A stretch of DNA of 38,634 bases from Echinostoma caproni (taxonomy: Eukaryota; Platyhelminthes; Trematoda; Plagiorchiida; Echinostomatidae). Shown here piece by piece: positions 1 through 10,900 of the stretch. The stretch spans positions 2,933 through 41,566 of the forward strand of contig UZAN01043107.1 of the NCBI GenBank assembly GCA_900618425.1, in the 5' to 3' direction. Position numbers and translations under genes: made by a program. Position 1 is the first letter of the stretch; each line of letters opens with the position of its first letter. Under the pieces are notes generated by a model, which ran no database searches, was not told where the DNA came from, and saw only the letters and a list, made by a program, of their open reading frames with translations.

Positions 1-11
1 TATATATATAA
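1..11. repeat. TA microsatellite at window edge
   Basis: A short (TA)n run opens the window and is cut by its edge, so its true length is unknown. It directly precedes a dispersed repeat. Confidence 0.8.
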
Positions 12-310
12 GTATGGTGCCAATGCCACAACAATAACAACAGAAAGTGGGGAAGGGCAGATCGGAATACAGATCGAAGTATAAAAACGGTTAAACAGAT
101 ACAATGGAAAACAGTAGATAACAGGGCTAGGCAACTTTGCTGTCGTCCCGTTCAATACCACACCTAACTTATCGGGACATTGTCGTTCGCCACTCCAAGT
201 TCCGGTTTTCGGTTTCTATCACTGAATAGCCAGTCCTAGTGACTTTGGGGTTNGGGTTTAGCCCGTCTGCTGTTTATCCCGCTAAAAAAGTGTGGGGTAA
301 AAACTAAAAC
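12..310 (+). repeat. Dispersed repeat family A, copy 1 (diverged)
   Basis: The part from about 124 to 300 aligns by eye with 2700-2860 in the same direction and with 32545-32700 in reverse. Shared blocks include CACACCTAACTTATC, CCACTCCAAGTTCCGG and a GTGAC..TGGGGTTT block followed by a CTGTTTATC-like block. The first 110 bases, beginning ATGGTGCCAA and ACAACAATAA, resemble a second partial copy at 36438-36520. This suggests one element of roughly 300 bp whose front part is seen only in some copies. No clear A or B box was found in this copy. One N lies at 253. The minus-strand open frame here is a by-product of the repeat, not a gene. Confidence 0.65.
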
Positions 311-2606
311 AATTTTTTGTGTTTCACCATCACCGCTATAACCAGAATGGCGTTTACGTGGTACCTCTTCTTGATTGGTTTGGGAATCACGTGAGCAAAG
401 TAGCAGTTCGGTTTGACCAGTTTTATGAGTCTGAGCTTGATTCATCAATATAAGACATTTTTCTCAAATGCGAATCATGGCATTTTCACGGTAATTAGTT
501 TGAAAGAGATACTTCTAAAAGTTTTCTGGGATAACAGCAGTTTCCTCCTGAACTAACTTCATTAAGCCCGACATCGTTCACCGTGCTCAGGTTCATGAAT
601 GCATATAAATATTTTCTTATACCTGGGCGCGCGATCCTTCAACAAATTTCTTTGTTCGATGACAGTTACAACTTATTCACTATCTAATTTTAGTAAACAA
701 TATGTGGACGGTTCTGTTTGATTGTTTTTTCCTGAAAGTACGAGTTTTGGATAATCGATTCTCAATTTTTCCTTTCACATTCGTCGCATGTGCGATATCC
801 GTGATTTAATGGTTATGGGTTGAGCGGATTTCCTTGGTTTTTCGGACCACCAGCTGTTGTTTTGAAATGCCTTGCACTATTTTCATTGCATAATTTGTGT
901 CGGGGTTTCTAGTTTTTGTTCTAATATGAAGGTTTCAGAATAGCGGTTAGCAAAAAGAATGCCTATTGTTTGTCAATAAAACCTGTCTTTACTTGGACAG
1001 CCTGGCACCTACAAACAGATTAAGCTTTGATAGCTTGTACCATTGTTTTTGACATATCGGGAGTATGAAATATATGGTAATAATATTGTGAAGTCAGTTG
1101 ATGTCTATGGTTTAAGGTGGTTATCATCGTGGGTGGATCTCGTACATTTTAGTTCCTGTAGTTAAACTTCTTTGGTCGCTGTCACCGCATCGAGTCGCAA
1201 TTTGAAATTTCACCAACATGTCATCTGTTGTCGACAACTTCATTATGATTCGGTCCAACATCACGTCTATACTAGGCTATTTTAACCTTGTGATTTCCCG
1301 CTACAACTTGTGAGCTCTAACTGACATGTCCCGTCAGTTGGGTTCATGGGTTTCTACCATCAAGTATGTTAGACAGAATTTAAGTAATTCTCATCGGGTC
1401 TATATGTATTAACAATAAGTGGACACGTGGGACTCGATTCTAGTGAGTCTTAAAACTATTTATTCAACCTTTTGTTGGACGTTTTTGGCCATACGACTAA
1501 TTTTCTGACTACGGAACTGATTCTTTGGACTTGTTCCCAGTTTACGATTCATAGCAAACAAACGGTAAACATTTTGGTACTGTTTAGTTCTATTTTTGAT
1601 TGGTGATCACCAAAGGCAAAATAGAGCTGTATTAATTTTCCGTGTTTTTTTAGTATTTGAATGCAGCCAGCATTATTGCATGGTTCTACGTGAGACTGCA
1701 TTTCGTTGCATCACCGCGAATTATTTCTTGGTTTCTTTATTCTACTGTTCCTAGAGTTGGCAGAATCCTAAATTTGATTTGCCTCTCGTTACATTGACCC
1801 ACCAACAATTCCGGGTGGTGTTTATTATCCCCCATTTAGGATGCCTATTTAAGTGCCATCGCTGAAATGGCATTGTGACGAAATACTGACTTGACTAGTG
1901 GTAAACCGTCAACGCTATCTAAACGTAAATTTTCAAACTATACCGCTTCCCAGACAAGTCGATTAATCTGTCATGTGACCAATGCATTCCGGTCGATACG
2001 TCCGTCCGTTTTGTCTCACGACTCGCGCGTATCCGTGCTTGCTATGCTTGCATGTGTAGTACACGCACGCGCAAGCCGTCGCTCGTCAGTAGACAGTTGT
2101 TCCGTCACGATGAGACCTGCCACCTATTTGTCTCACAATCAGGTTAATCCGGCTAACGATTGCAGTTTATGCGGTTACATTGATTGGGAAAGCAGCGATA
2201 TACTCATCCATTCTCCTCTCACTTGTTGAGCGGTGATCCTTTGACCAGTTCATCGTGCTTCCAATTTTTAGCACGATAGTTGTCTGGGGCACGAAAGTCG
2301 TTTTCATTTTATTTTTATAACTTTTTTTACTCCAATAGATGATATAAACACCATATTTTAAGGCTAATATTTGATGATCTTAAGGATATGAATTCTGTAA
2401 AAATGTTCCATATGTGCAACAGCGGAAATACGCATTCCATTATTCCTGATAAAATGACCGTTATTAGCCCGGCTTTGTACGGTAATCTCGGTTCAGGAGT
2501 AATATTTTTATATCAGTGTGCGATTCGAAATTATGGCCATTTGAACTATCCACCTGGGTAGCACATTGACTTGGTCTGATTGATTACTCGCCTCCACAAT
2601 CCAGCA
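311..2606. other. Non-coding stretch, intron or intergenic
   Basis: No convincing exon or RNA gene is seen. The plus-strand open frame at 1891-2229 begins at TTG, matches no family I know and lies in a CpG-richer patch (about 1980-2110). It is more likely an old element remnant than a gene. A TATTTAAG-like string near 1846 just upstream would suit an LTR promoter, but no paired repeat was found. Since the acceptor at 6303 has no visible partner exon, this stretch may be intron of the downstream gene. Confidence 0.5.
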
Positions 2607-2870
2607 AGTGCAGTGGTTTAGTCGCTGTCACCGGCATGCTTTGGACCCTATGATCCGAGGAGGTTCGAGCCCCGCCACCGCCACCCAAATTTGGTGGTAG
2701 GTAGTTCTTCTGTCGTGCGGTTCAATATCACACCTAACTTATCTGGGCTTTATGTGGTTCTCCACTCCAAGTTCCGGGGCTAAGGTTGCCGGTTTCCACC
2801 AGTAAACTGTCGGTCCTTGTGACCATGGGGTTTCCCCCCTCTACTGTTCATAATACTTAGGTGTGTCGAG
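2607..2870 (+). repeat. tRNA-derived SINE-like element, family A copy 2
   Basis: A pol III-type internal promoter is visible: an A-box-like TGGTTTAGTCG at 2614-2624 and a perfect B box GGTTCGAGCCC at 2662-2672. Their starts are 48 bases apart, close to the spacing in tRNA genes. The body (2690-2860) is shared with copies at 124-310, 32545-32715 (reverse) and 34530-34715. It ends near CTTAGGTGTGT, a block shared with the reverse copy. A head with A and B boxes, a unique body and several diverged copies are what a tRNA-derived SINE shows. I do not claim a named family. Confidence 0.75.
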
Positions 2871-3753
2871 GAGCAGTTCACTGGTCGAAAAATCCCCCGA
2901 GATAGATGAAAGCGCGACGGTTGGAGTTTCTGTATGTTATCTTTTATTTTTTTAAAATTTTCCCCACGTAACCAATTACAGAGAACTGGCAAATGTTGTT
3001 CATATGTTGGGTGGTGACCAGCCGCAATCCAGACACCCACCCCGACCATACTGTGGCTTTCGAAGTCAGATTGATGTAATGGAGTACGTCTATTTGAAGC
3101 GCGTGCGTGTAGTACCGGGCAACATCGATACATCGCTGAATCATGCCACAGGGATCAGTGGTCATTTGTAATTAACAACGAATCGGTCCGCGACTGATTT
3201 CGCTGTCAATGATACCTCGCCTGCAGACGGTAGTGTGTACTCAGGAAAACCAAGAATCTTTGCAGAAGCTGATTGAATCGCAGTCTCGGGATACACTGAT
3301 CGCAGTACTTTTGCGGAGCTCATGGCTTTGCCACCGCTCCCTATTCATAATGAATTTCTGCACCGGATGGTACAGTTACATCGGTGTATATCAATTCCCC
3401 GTACTCACTCGTGGCTGTAACGAACATGCAATACTTCCATCTGGTGGAAATGCAAGATCACAGCGGAATTGTTCCCACACACCTGGCATTTGGGAATCAG
3501 AATGTGCAGTGAGTGTGAGCGATTTATGCGTGTCAGGATGTTTGGGTTGCAACTTCGGCTGGCGTCGGGGCACAGTGGGGCAAATACGTTTATCTCGGGT
3601 ACTCTTAATCAGCTGCATACGTACAATGACAATCAAGGTTAAACAACAACAAAGGTTATGGGACAAATGAACACACCAATTGGGCCAATCGCAGGACAGG
3701 GGCAAAGGTCACACAGTCAACCACAGTGAGTGAACACATGACGGGGTTCAGTC
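2871..3753. other. Non-coding, old repeat debris
   Basis: Overlapping open frames occur on both strands at 3209-3705, none with a recognisable domain or a sensible start. The stretch directly follows, on the minus strand, the stop of the Penelope-like remnant that ends at 3754. At least the right part is therefore likely to be 3' flank or tail of that element. Confidence 0.45.
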
Positions 3754-4056
3754 CTACCAGGGCAAGGCAGGACTGGCCACAAAGTCTAATTGTTTACATA
3801 AATTGGGTTTAAGCCGTCGAATGGCGGAGGCTTCAGCTAACTGAAGTAGACGATGGTGTTGTGATCCTAAAGGACTTGCTAGGCTCCACACACAAGTTGC
3901 AGTCTAATATGTGGCGAGCAATAGAGCTTTTAGACCTTTATTTCCTTTCAGCGCTAGATTCTTTGGGATGTTCGGAAATCCTTACGGACAGCCTTCTCTC
4001 AGTTCGTCCAAGTGTTGGTTTTCCATCAGGACGAAACTGCACCTTGACGTGGTGTG
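3754..4056 (-). pseudogene. Penelope-like element GIY-YIG nuclease remnant
   Basis: Read on the minus strand, this encodes the C-terminal GIY-YIG endonuclease region of a Penelope-like retroelement. Visible landmarks, in order, are GRTERRLSVRISEH (the YIG-type turn and Arg/Glu-His stretch), KSSIARHILDCN (the conserved Ala-Arg-His-Ile-Leu-Asp helix), VEPSKSFRI, then, in another frame, LLQLAEASAIRRLKPNLCKQ and FVASPALPW before a TAG stop at 3754-3756. The nuclease would nick target DNA for integration. This copy is dead: it has an in-frame TAA after SSAERK, at least one frameshift before the LLQLAEA segment, and TLG in place of the YIG-type triplet. No reverse transcriptase domain of this element is seen upstream. 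The family assignment rests on motif order and the typical Leu-Pro-Trp ending. Confidence 0.75.
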
Positions 4057-4101
4057 ATGATTTGCGTGCCTCCATGACCCTAGATGCTTCACGGGATTGC
4101 T
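4019..4101 (-). repeat. Left arm of an 80-bp inverted repeat
   Basis: On the minus strand this segment aligns at roughly 70 percent by eye with the plus strand of 4639-4719. The best block is AATCATCACACCACGTCAAG here against AACCATCACACCATGTAAAG there. It overlaps the front of the GIY-YIG remnant. Confidence 0.65.
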
Positions 4102-4638
4102 TTCCACTGCCGCAGATCCAATCATACGTGAGAGGTCAATGGGTAGAGGCCAGACAAAGCTCAGTCTCATAAAACCAGCTGATTGTGTACCTTCCTTTGG
4201 TTATCACGCTCGCTCACTCCAGGAGATAAACACGATGAGAGGTAGTTTACCGTTAAAAAACCCCGCTAGAGAGACGTAGGACTGCGGTATCTGGTGCTTC
4301 CTCTAGACGGTAAGAGAAGTCTTCGCATTTCACTGGACAGTTACCGCCCGTTGAGCTGGGCAGCCTCCACTCAATACGGTGCTGTCCTGTATACATTCAG
4401 TTCATCTCGTTGAGTGCCTGAGACTAAGTTTTGTGGGCAAGTACTGTGGGGGTGTCTAACCTCTAAGCAGGAGAACGATTAGGGTTCTCGTCTAAAGCCT
4501 TTAGTTATAACAACCGGAGTAGAGGTCCATTTATTTGAATCAATCACTCCTACCATTTTACCGACTGAGAAGTCGAACAACTAACCTGGAGGACCAGAAG
4601 ACTGTACTTCGTCTGACCTCCCAGGCCTGATAAAACCT
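4102..4638. other. Spacer between the inverted arms, no gene seen
   Basis: This is about 540 bases of non-coding sequence between the two inverted segments. It has short open frames only and no recognised domain. Confidence 0.5.
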
Positions 4639-4719
4639 GGCTTGATAAAAGCCATCCTGTGTAGCTCTTTTTTTCATAGAGGTGCACAAACCATCACACC
4701 ATGTAAAGGTGCGGTCTCT
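4639..4719 (+). repeat. Right arm of an 80-bp inverted repeat
   Basis: This is the partner of 4019-4101, and it runs directly into the reverse transcriptase remnant. The two arms therefore each lead into a different retroelement fragment, pointing outward from a common spacer. Confidence 0.65.
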
Positions 4720-5071
4720 TTTCGTAGAATCCATTGCTGATTTAATACGTAATATCCGGTCACAAGAGCGCATTTGGTTATTCTGGAGCGAATCACTAAT
4801 CGTTCTAGATTTAAAAAAGCTCTCACAACGCCACTGCAAACCACCTTGGAATAAGTTTGGCCCCAATCGTCACCAAAATATTAATTTCCGTCATACTTCG
4901 ACGTGTGACACCGTCTAAGGAGATAAATATTATCGAACAACAAACAGGATTTCGACCCGGTCGCGGTCGTATCAATCAAATCTTTAGCGTGTCAAGTTCT
5001 TGTACTACGCGATACACTGTCGAACAACAGTTGTCGTGTTCCATAACCTAAAAAGTGTCTTCGTCTCTCTT

Positions 5072-5110
<39 letters not shown>

Positions 5111-5530
5111 TATGAAAACAGGATAAAGTTAGACTATCTGTGTTTGAACACCATTGTGTACGCAGCATTGAACGGATCTGGAGGGACAGCCGGACTAGCA
5201 ATACTGAGATTAGACGCACAGTTTTAGGTAATCGCGGGCGCCCACTGGAACAAGTGGTTGACCTGCATAGATTACGTTGTTTGGGGCATGTGTTAGGCAT
5301 GTCACCAGATAGGTTGCGACGGGGCACGATGTTTGTCGATGCAGATAGTGGGTGGGAAAAAACCGCGGGTTTTCAAACTAAGACCATGAGAGTATGAGAG
5401 TATTGAAACCCTGACCAGGATGCTCGGTCTCCAAGGTCGCATTAGGCCCCCTGGATGAGGACCTCGATATCGTGGCTGGAGACACTGATTTTCGTAAACA
5501 GCGGTGCTCGATCATCTCTATTCCTTCTGA
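4690..5530 (+). pseudogene. RTE-like non-LTR retrotransposon remnant (RT and C-terminus)
   Basis: Three frames together give a decayed pol. WSESLIV and KILISVILRRV are followed by EQQTGFRPGRGRINQIFS, the signature upstream of RT motif A. TVVVFHNLKSVF is motif A with the catalytic Asp replaced by Asn. At 5063-5113 a CT/TA microsatellite sits where RT motifs B to E should be, so the FADD/YADD-type centre is missing. The end of pol follows: VFEHHCVRSIERIWRDSR, VLGNRGRPLEQVVDLHRLRC, LGHVLGMSPDRLRRG, GWEKTAGFQTKT and, after a frame change, WLETL near 5476-5490. These C-terminal blocks are typical of RTE-like elements in flukes. Frameshifts, the large internal deletion and loss of the Asp make it inactive. 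Confidence 0.85.
5063..5113. repeat. Compound (CT)n(TA)n microsatellite
   Basis: About 26 bases of CT-type repeat run into about 25 bases of TA repeat. It lies exactly at the break between RT motif A and the C-terminal part of the retroelement remnant. Confidence 0.9.
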
Positions 5531-6301
5531 ACCTTAGGTAGCCGGAATTCTCCATTTTCTGTTCGATTCCGCTCTTACGTTTCCAATCTTTCTTCTACTA
5601 ATTCATCCAAATGGGCGTGTAGAAGACGGCGACGAAACCCGACATGCGAGAGTGCATGGGTAATGATTTTACAAACAATGAGCTTTGTATGTATATGGGA
5701 ACATTGGAGCTTTTGGAATAGTGTGGAATGATTGTGACATGGGATGTTTAGAACACACCAACACGTTAGGGCGTCTTCGGTGTCCAGTCTTCAATTCATG
5801 TTATTTTGTGACTGAGTTTCAACTGAAATTATACAAAATTTTGAGTTATCTTTTGATATTCTGCTGATTCGAATAATTGGAGCTGGTCAATTACACACCC
5901 GATATCCGTTTAGTATGGAGTTACTTAATGCCTCATCCGGTTAACCGGTTTCTGAAAAGTATGCCTGATTTGGATGTCATCTCTTTCAAGCCCTCCATCA
6001 GTCTGAAGCACTCAGTGTGATTCGTTATCTTCTATCGTCTTACGGTCTTGGTTATATCTTTTATTAAAAACAAAGTGACCAATGATATTCCGATCTTTAA
6101 TTTCCCGTCACAGATTTGTTACTGATGAAACTCAGGATCTTTGAGTTTTCATAAAGATTATTGTACCATGATTTGTTTGCACACGATGTGTGTGAATATA
6201 TTTGAGTTTGTCTAAGTTTTCCAGTCAGTTTACCCTAATGATTTATTAGTGTTGGTGTTCGCTATTCAATCGAATGCTTCTGATTTTTTTGTGGTTCGTG
6301 T
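5531..6301. other. Probable intron of the downstream gene
   Basis: AT-rich sequence without a repeat I recognise leads to the splice acceptor at 6302-6303. A small open frame at 5685-5867 shows no domain. No upstream exon was found in the window, so the intron may reach far to the left and contain the retroelements described above. Confidence 0.5.
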
Positions 6302-6303
6302 AG
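6285..6303 (+). other. 3' splice site (acceptor) of terminal coding exon
   Basis: A T-rich tract (TTTTTTTGTGGTTCGTG) is followed by TAG. The exon begins at 6304 and starts with the last two bases of a split codon (phase: GT completes a codon, then TTC). Protein-like sequence begins exactly there, whereas the open frame to its left reads as intron. Confidence 0.7.
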
Positions 6304-7966
6304 GTTTCAATCTTGGCGATCAGAACGACATATTGTCTGGTTTCTCACGCGCTCCCGGACCGAATCTAGGCACAGAGCTATGGAATAATTCTTTGTCTGC
6401 ATTTAACGGAACCGAATCGACTATGCTCCCGCCATCGATGCAACAGCAACTCCTTGGAGCTGGGTCGCAGTTGAATTCATTATTTACCTCCGGTCCTCCA
6501 CCGAATGGAATTCTACCACATCAGTCACATCTCAGTCACCTATCTGGTTCCACCAACCCCGGATGCGACAGTCTGAACGGCTTGGGTTCATGTAAAACAA
6601 CACTCTCCGGTTCGAATGGAGCTCTGTTGCACGCCACCGATTTCCACGACTCAGTGAGCAACTCCGCCTCGGTGTTCAGCTTCAGCGACACACTTGGTGC
6701 ACATTTCGGGTCGACCAGTGGAGATCTGAGTCCCACATTACTCATGCACCTCCGGGCTCAGCAACAACAGCAATCTCACAGCGATTTATCTCATCAGCCA
6801 CTCGCTCGCCGTCATAGTGATTGGATAGTCAGTTCAGCCAATTTGCTCCCCAATGACCTGTCATCCTCAACGCGTCCGCACACTTCGACAGCCATTGCGG
6901 CTTCAAATCGTCATATGACCATGTCTGAACAGAAGTCGCAACAACTAGGACTGACTGGACGAGCGAATTCTGATCATCCAAGCAGTCCGACTGGTAGTAA
7001 TAATGGTCACCTGATGACCACAAACAACGGGACTACTGGCCCTGTCAATTTCGGCTCCAGTTCACCACAGTTCGACTTGATAAAGGCGTTAGATCAGCTG
7101 TGTCTGCACTCAGCCTTGGATCCAGCTAGTGCNCGGGTTCGTCCTCTTTGCCACATTGCCCGCCGGGATTCGAACCGCAAACAGTCCTCACTTCACAGTC
7201 CTTGTCTTCACCCACATTGCAACTATCACAACAAGCACCGGTGTCCACCACAGATTCTCTCTATTCTGTCTGTTCGATGAAACCCACAGATCCCGATTGC
7301 TTTATATCTATTCCAGCCTCAGCAAATATTCACNATATTCACCATTCAAATGATGTGTGGTCTACATCCGACTGTTGCGTAGCGGCCTCAAACAGTCCGT
7401 TCCTTCTCAACGCCCAGACCACATGCACCGAATCGACATCCACGGTCTCGGCTCTCCATCCTTCGGACTACCTCAGTCCCAACGGATTCAGCAAAAACTC
7501 CCTTCTTCGTCGTCTGTTCTCGAGCGCAGGTACCGGTCTTGATCACACGGTGACCGCAAATGAAGATGAAGTTGCAAAAACTGCTCGTTTGAATGCAATC
7601 TGGTCGCAAACAGCGAACGACCCTATTGGTCCTGGTACCACCAGTCTGGGTTCGAGTGGGCTTGGTCGCGAGTCGTTAGATGATGGAGCAGATGATGATT
7701 TGGTCGTCGCATTTCCCTATCTTCATAACTCAGACAGTGGCCATACCGGACCTGCCAACAGCCCACTCATTTCATATTCTGGTGATGGGATTACTGGGTC
7801 AGCCTCAGTTCCTGAGCATCCGGCCACTACAAGATGCTGTGGGGCGATCGGTGAGGGCCGCCGCCGTCGTCCGTCTACCCGTCCGTCCAGTCCACTTAGG
7901 GTAGATCAAATGAGTGGTGTCTCAGTGACCTCGTCGGCTATTGCATCCATCACCGAAGTCGCTTAG
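6304..7966 (+). CDS. Terminal coding exon, Ser/Thr/Gln-rich disordered protein
   Basis: This is the last coding exon of a multi-exon gene, about 554 residues, ending at TAG 7964-7966. The frame is open from the acceptor to about 7132, then continues one frame over from 7133 to the stop. The N at 7133 marks the switch, so a small indel in the assembly is likelier than a real frameshift. A second N lies in codon 7334-7336. Composition is low-complexity (Ser, Thr, Asn, Gly, Pro, Gln, His), with a five-Gln run at 6759-6773, a basic PLARRHSDW at 6798-6824 that looks like a basophilic kinase or 14-3-3-type site, FSFSDTL at 6675-6695, an acidic DDGADDD near 7680 and RRRRPSTRPSSP near 7858-7893. No folded catalytic domain, zinc finger or membrane segment is visible. 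Such tails are common in transcription and RNA-binding regulators. The FxFxDTL then PLARRxxSD order faintly recalls the tail of MEX3-type KH proteins, but no KH or RING domain is present here, so no name is given. Confidence 0.8.
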
Positions 7967-10900
7967 TTAAAATGTGAATATTACTGTGCACGTCGGTCCA
8001 GTTTCCCCCTCTGCCCTTTCTATCATGTCCTATTTCGGTTCACCCACTGAGCAATCTATCAATCATCCCAACCAATCAATCAGCCAATGGCTTGTTCGAT
8101 CAGCTGACTCAATAGATGAACTCGCTCCATTTCTGTCTGTAAAACTTACCAAGCCCCGGTCTCTTACTGCACACAGTACCATTTGTTCTGAACTATTATC
8201 CTTCTTACTATTGCTAACGTTATGGTATCATTATTCATACTATCATTCTTTTCTTATTATTACTACCACTCTTTATACCATTTTCGATGAATGTCATACA
8301 TTTGTACAGTTCACGGCCGATAAGCGTAGTGGACACCCCATTCGTCGAAGTTGCCCCGGTCGCGTCTGTCTACAATCGTTCTATCTGCATACACTTCCCA
8401 TGGTAATTTCATTAAGAGCAAGAGATATAAATCCCTCATGGTTGCTCATTTCTATCCTTACGTATATACACACCATTCATACATTGCTGCGCATATATAC
8501 TCACAAGAAAACGTTTTCTGGGGTTGTTTGTGGTAGTAGTAGTTAATTCGGACGAACTGCATCAAAGATTGCCGTGCGATGCTGTCCACTGACATATGTA
8601 AATGCGTATCTATGTCCGCATCCCCTTTGTCCGTTTGCCGGTGCTACCCTTGTCGTTCGCCTAACAAACACCCTGTCTCATTAATCCCCGTGACTCATTG
8701 AGGGCAGTATCTTTCTCGTCCTGTCCAATCCGAAGTTTGCAGAGACTTGTCTCCCTTCCTATTCGTACATCTTTGTTCCCGTTCTACTTTTGCTACTACT
8801 AATACCAGTTCACACATGTCTGCTACATAAATGCGATCCCTTCCGACAAACCTCTGCTTCCAGGTGTGGTTTGTTTGTTCCAAAGCGATTGCTGGCTGTT
8901 TGAATTGTCTGTATCTTCTTGTCACCCTTATCATCGTCTTTACCACCACCACCGTGTCTGTTACTCAAACATTTTATTCTCTTGGATATTGTTACTATTT
9001 ATATTGTTACTGATTCGGTAGCAAGAACCACCCTTTCCCTCACATTTGTTACTATCTTTCGACTACTTCAGCAGTTGCCGCTTGAATCGCGGTCCTCGAT
9101 AATATTATGCATCTCAACGCCACCGTTACTATCCTTATTAATCCCTTATGTATTATTACTACTGCCTATTTTTGCACGTCCTTCTTGAGTATTTGTAGAC
9201 AGAATTGTTACATCAATGCCTTTGTCACAGTTACCACAAACAACCAGACATACACGCACACACACATGGACGGTGTGTCCTCGTTCTCGCTCCAGTTGAC
9301 CTACACATCGTTTCTGTTCACCATAAGGATAGTGAAGAGATATGACACAAGATAGAGTCGATGCTCAGATCACCATGTCTCCCCATTTCTCGTGACTCGT
9401 TTTCATCGTTCCGTATCCACTATTATGCACCCATTCGTTTTGTCCCGTATCTCAGTTCACGTTTGATCCAATTTCCGAGTGCTCTCTTCTCCCAATGCTC
9501 TCCACGTATGCCCTTCCACCTCTTTCTCCTATTCATCATTGCATTGCTATTCCCGGTTTTCCACGTTTTACCACCAACCCTCACTCCCAACAGACCTAAT
9601 ACCCACGTATATACATAATTGCATACGCAGACACATGATGCATTCACGGATTCATTCATCTACAGATTCTGTTTTTGGCACGTTGAAGATGTCTATGTTG
9701 TATTTGTGGCCCGTTCCACTCCCCCGATGATAATACCAGAGAGAACCCCGAACGGTCCTACTTTGATTCGATCGCGACCGATATATATATCTGTGTATAT
9801 CTAAGTCGCTGTTGCTACTCAGGGGATTTCTTTTCCTTTCGGGTTGCCTGATTGATTGGCTCGCGCGTATTTCCACACACATACAAAAGGATTCAAACAA
9901 AATACCAGATGCTGATAATTTTGGTCTAATTGATAAATCGGTCTTCCCGCCTGTCATCGCCACTGTGAATACCAACGCCAACATAACAACCACCGCCGAG
10001 ACCACTATCAAGAACAATAACAACAAGCGCGGTGCCCACCATTCTTGTGCCCCTGTATTTGTCACTCACTCGTTTGTCTCACTGCAATTACGGACGGTCT
10101 GAGTCAGCACAGTTCATTGAAAGGAAAATACATGAACTTTCTCGCACGAAAGCCTCAGTGCTTCCTGTTGTTTCCTCTCTATTTTTGTGGACAGTATCTG
10201 TTGTTGTTGTTATTATTACATTACTGTTATTAATATTGTTGATGTTGTTGCTGCTCTTGCTCCGAGGAATGTGAAAGACCCGGTTCCACAGAGACCGCAA
10301 GTAGACAGAAAAATCGATGCAACTCTCTGCTCGACTATCTTCGCTAGCACCACAAACGTGTCGATTTATGTATCACGTGTGTGCCTCCGACACCCATACC
10401 CGCGCACATTCTTGGCGTTCGTCTATCACTCGCTCGCTGTGTGTGCTATTGCAAGTCCCGGTTTCCGCTTTGTTCATGGTGCAAAAACTCGGCGTGCTTC
10501 GGGCGCCAGTTACACAAGCAGACACACGGTGCAAACTCCTCTACCACACGACCGCAATTATCATCTGTAACAGCAGCAGCATCACAATTCTCGTCACATT
10601 GCCGTACCGTCAATTTCGGGGACTAGGTGTACTCATTCTTCTCTATTTTTCTATCTCCTCTCGTTGTCAATGTGAATACGGTGCTCCCAAAATCAGCAAT
10701 CGGATCACGCTCTTGGTTTATTTGTTTTTCCCTCAACCGATCCGTTATCCCCGTCACCACAACACCGGTTTGATTTGATCGATGTGAGCATTTTGCACGG
10801 TAGCAAATACCATGAAAGAAAAAGCCTTTGCTGACCTGATTCTTCGATTGAAGAAGCCTCTACTCTCGGCTCAACCGTTTTCTTTCTTGGTTCCACTTAT

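Noticed and set aside
1780..2230. LTR with TATA-like box
   Set aside because: No paired direct repeat, primer binding site or gag/pol sequence was found, so the TATTTAAG string alone is not enough.
3209..3705. Overlapping 153- and 104-codon frames on opposite strands
   Set aside because: No motif was recognised. The region probably is 3' flank of the Penelope-like remnant.
6249..6303. Start of the main open frame at 6249
   Set aside because: The codon there is GTG, and the sequence to 6303 reads as an intron end with a T-rich tract and TAG acceptor, so translation does not start there.
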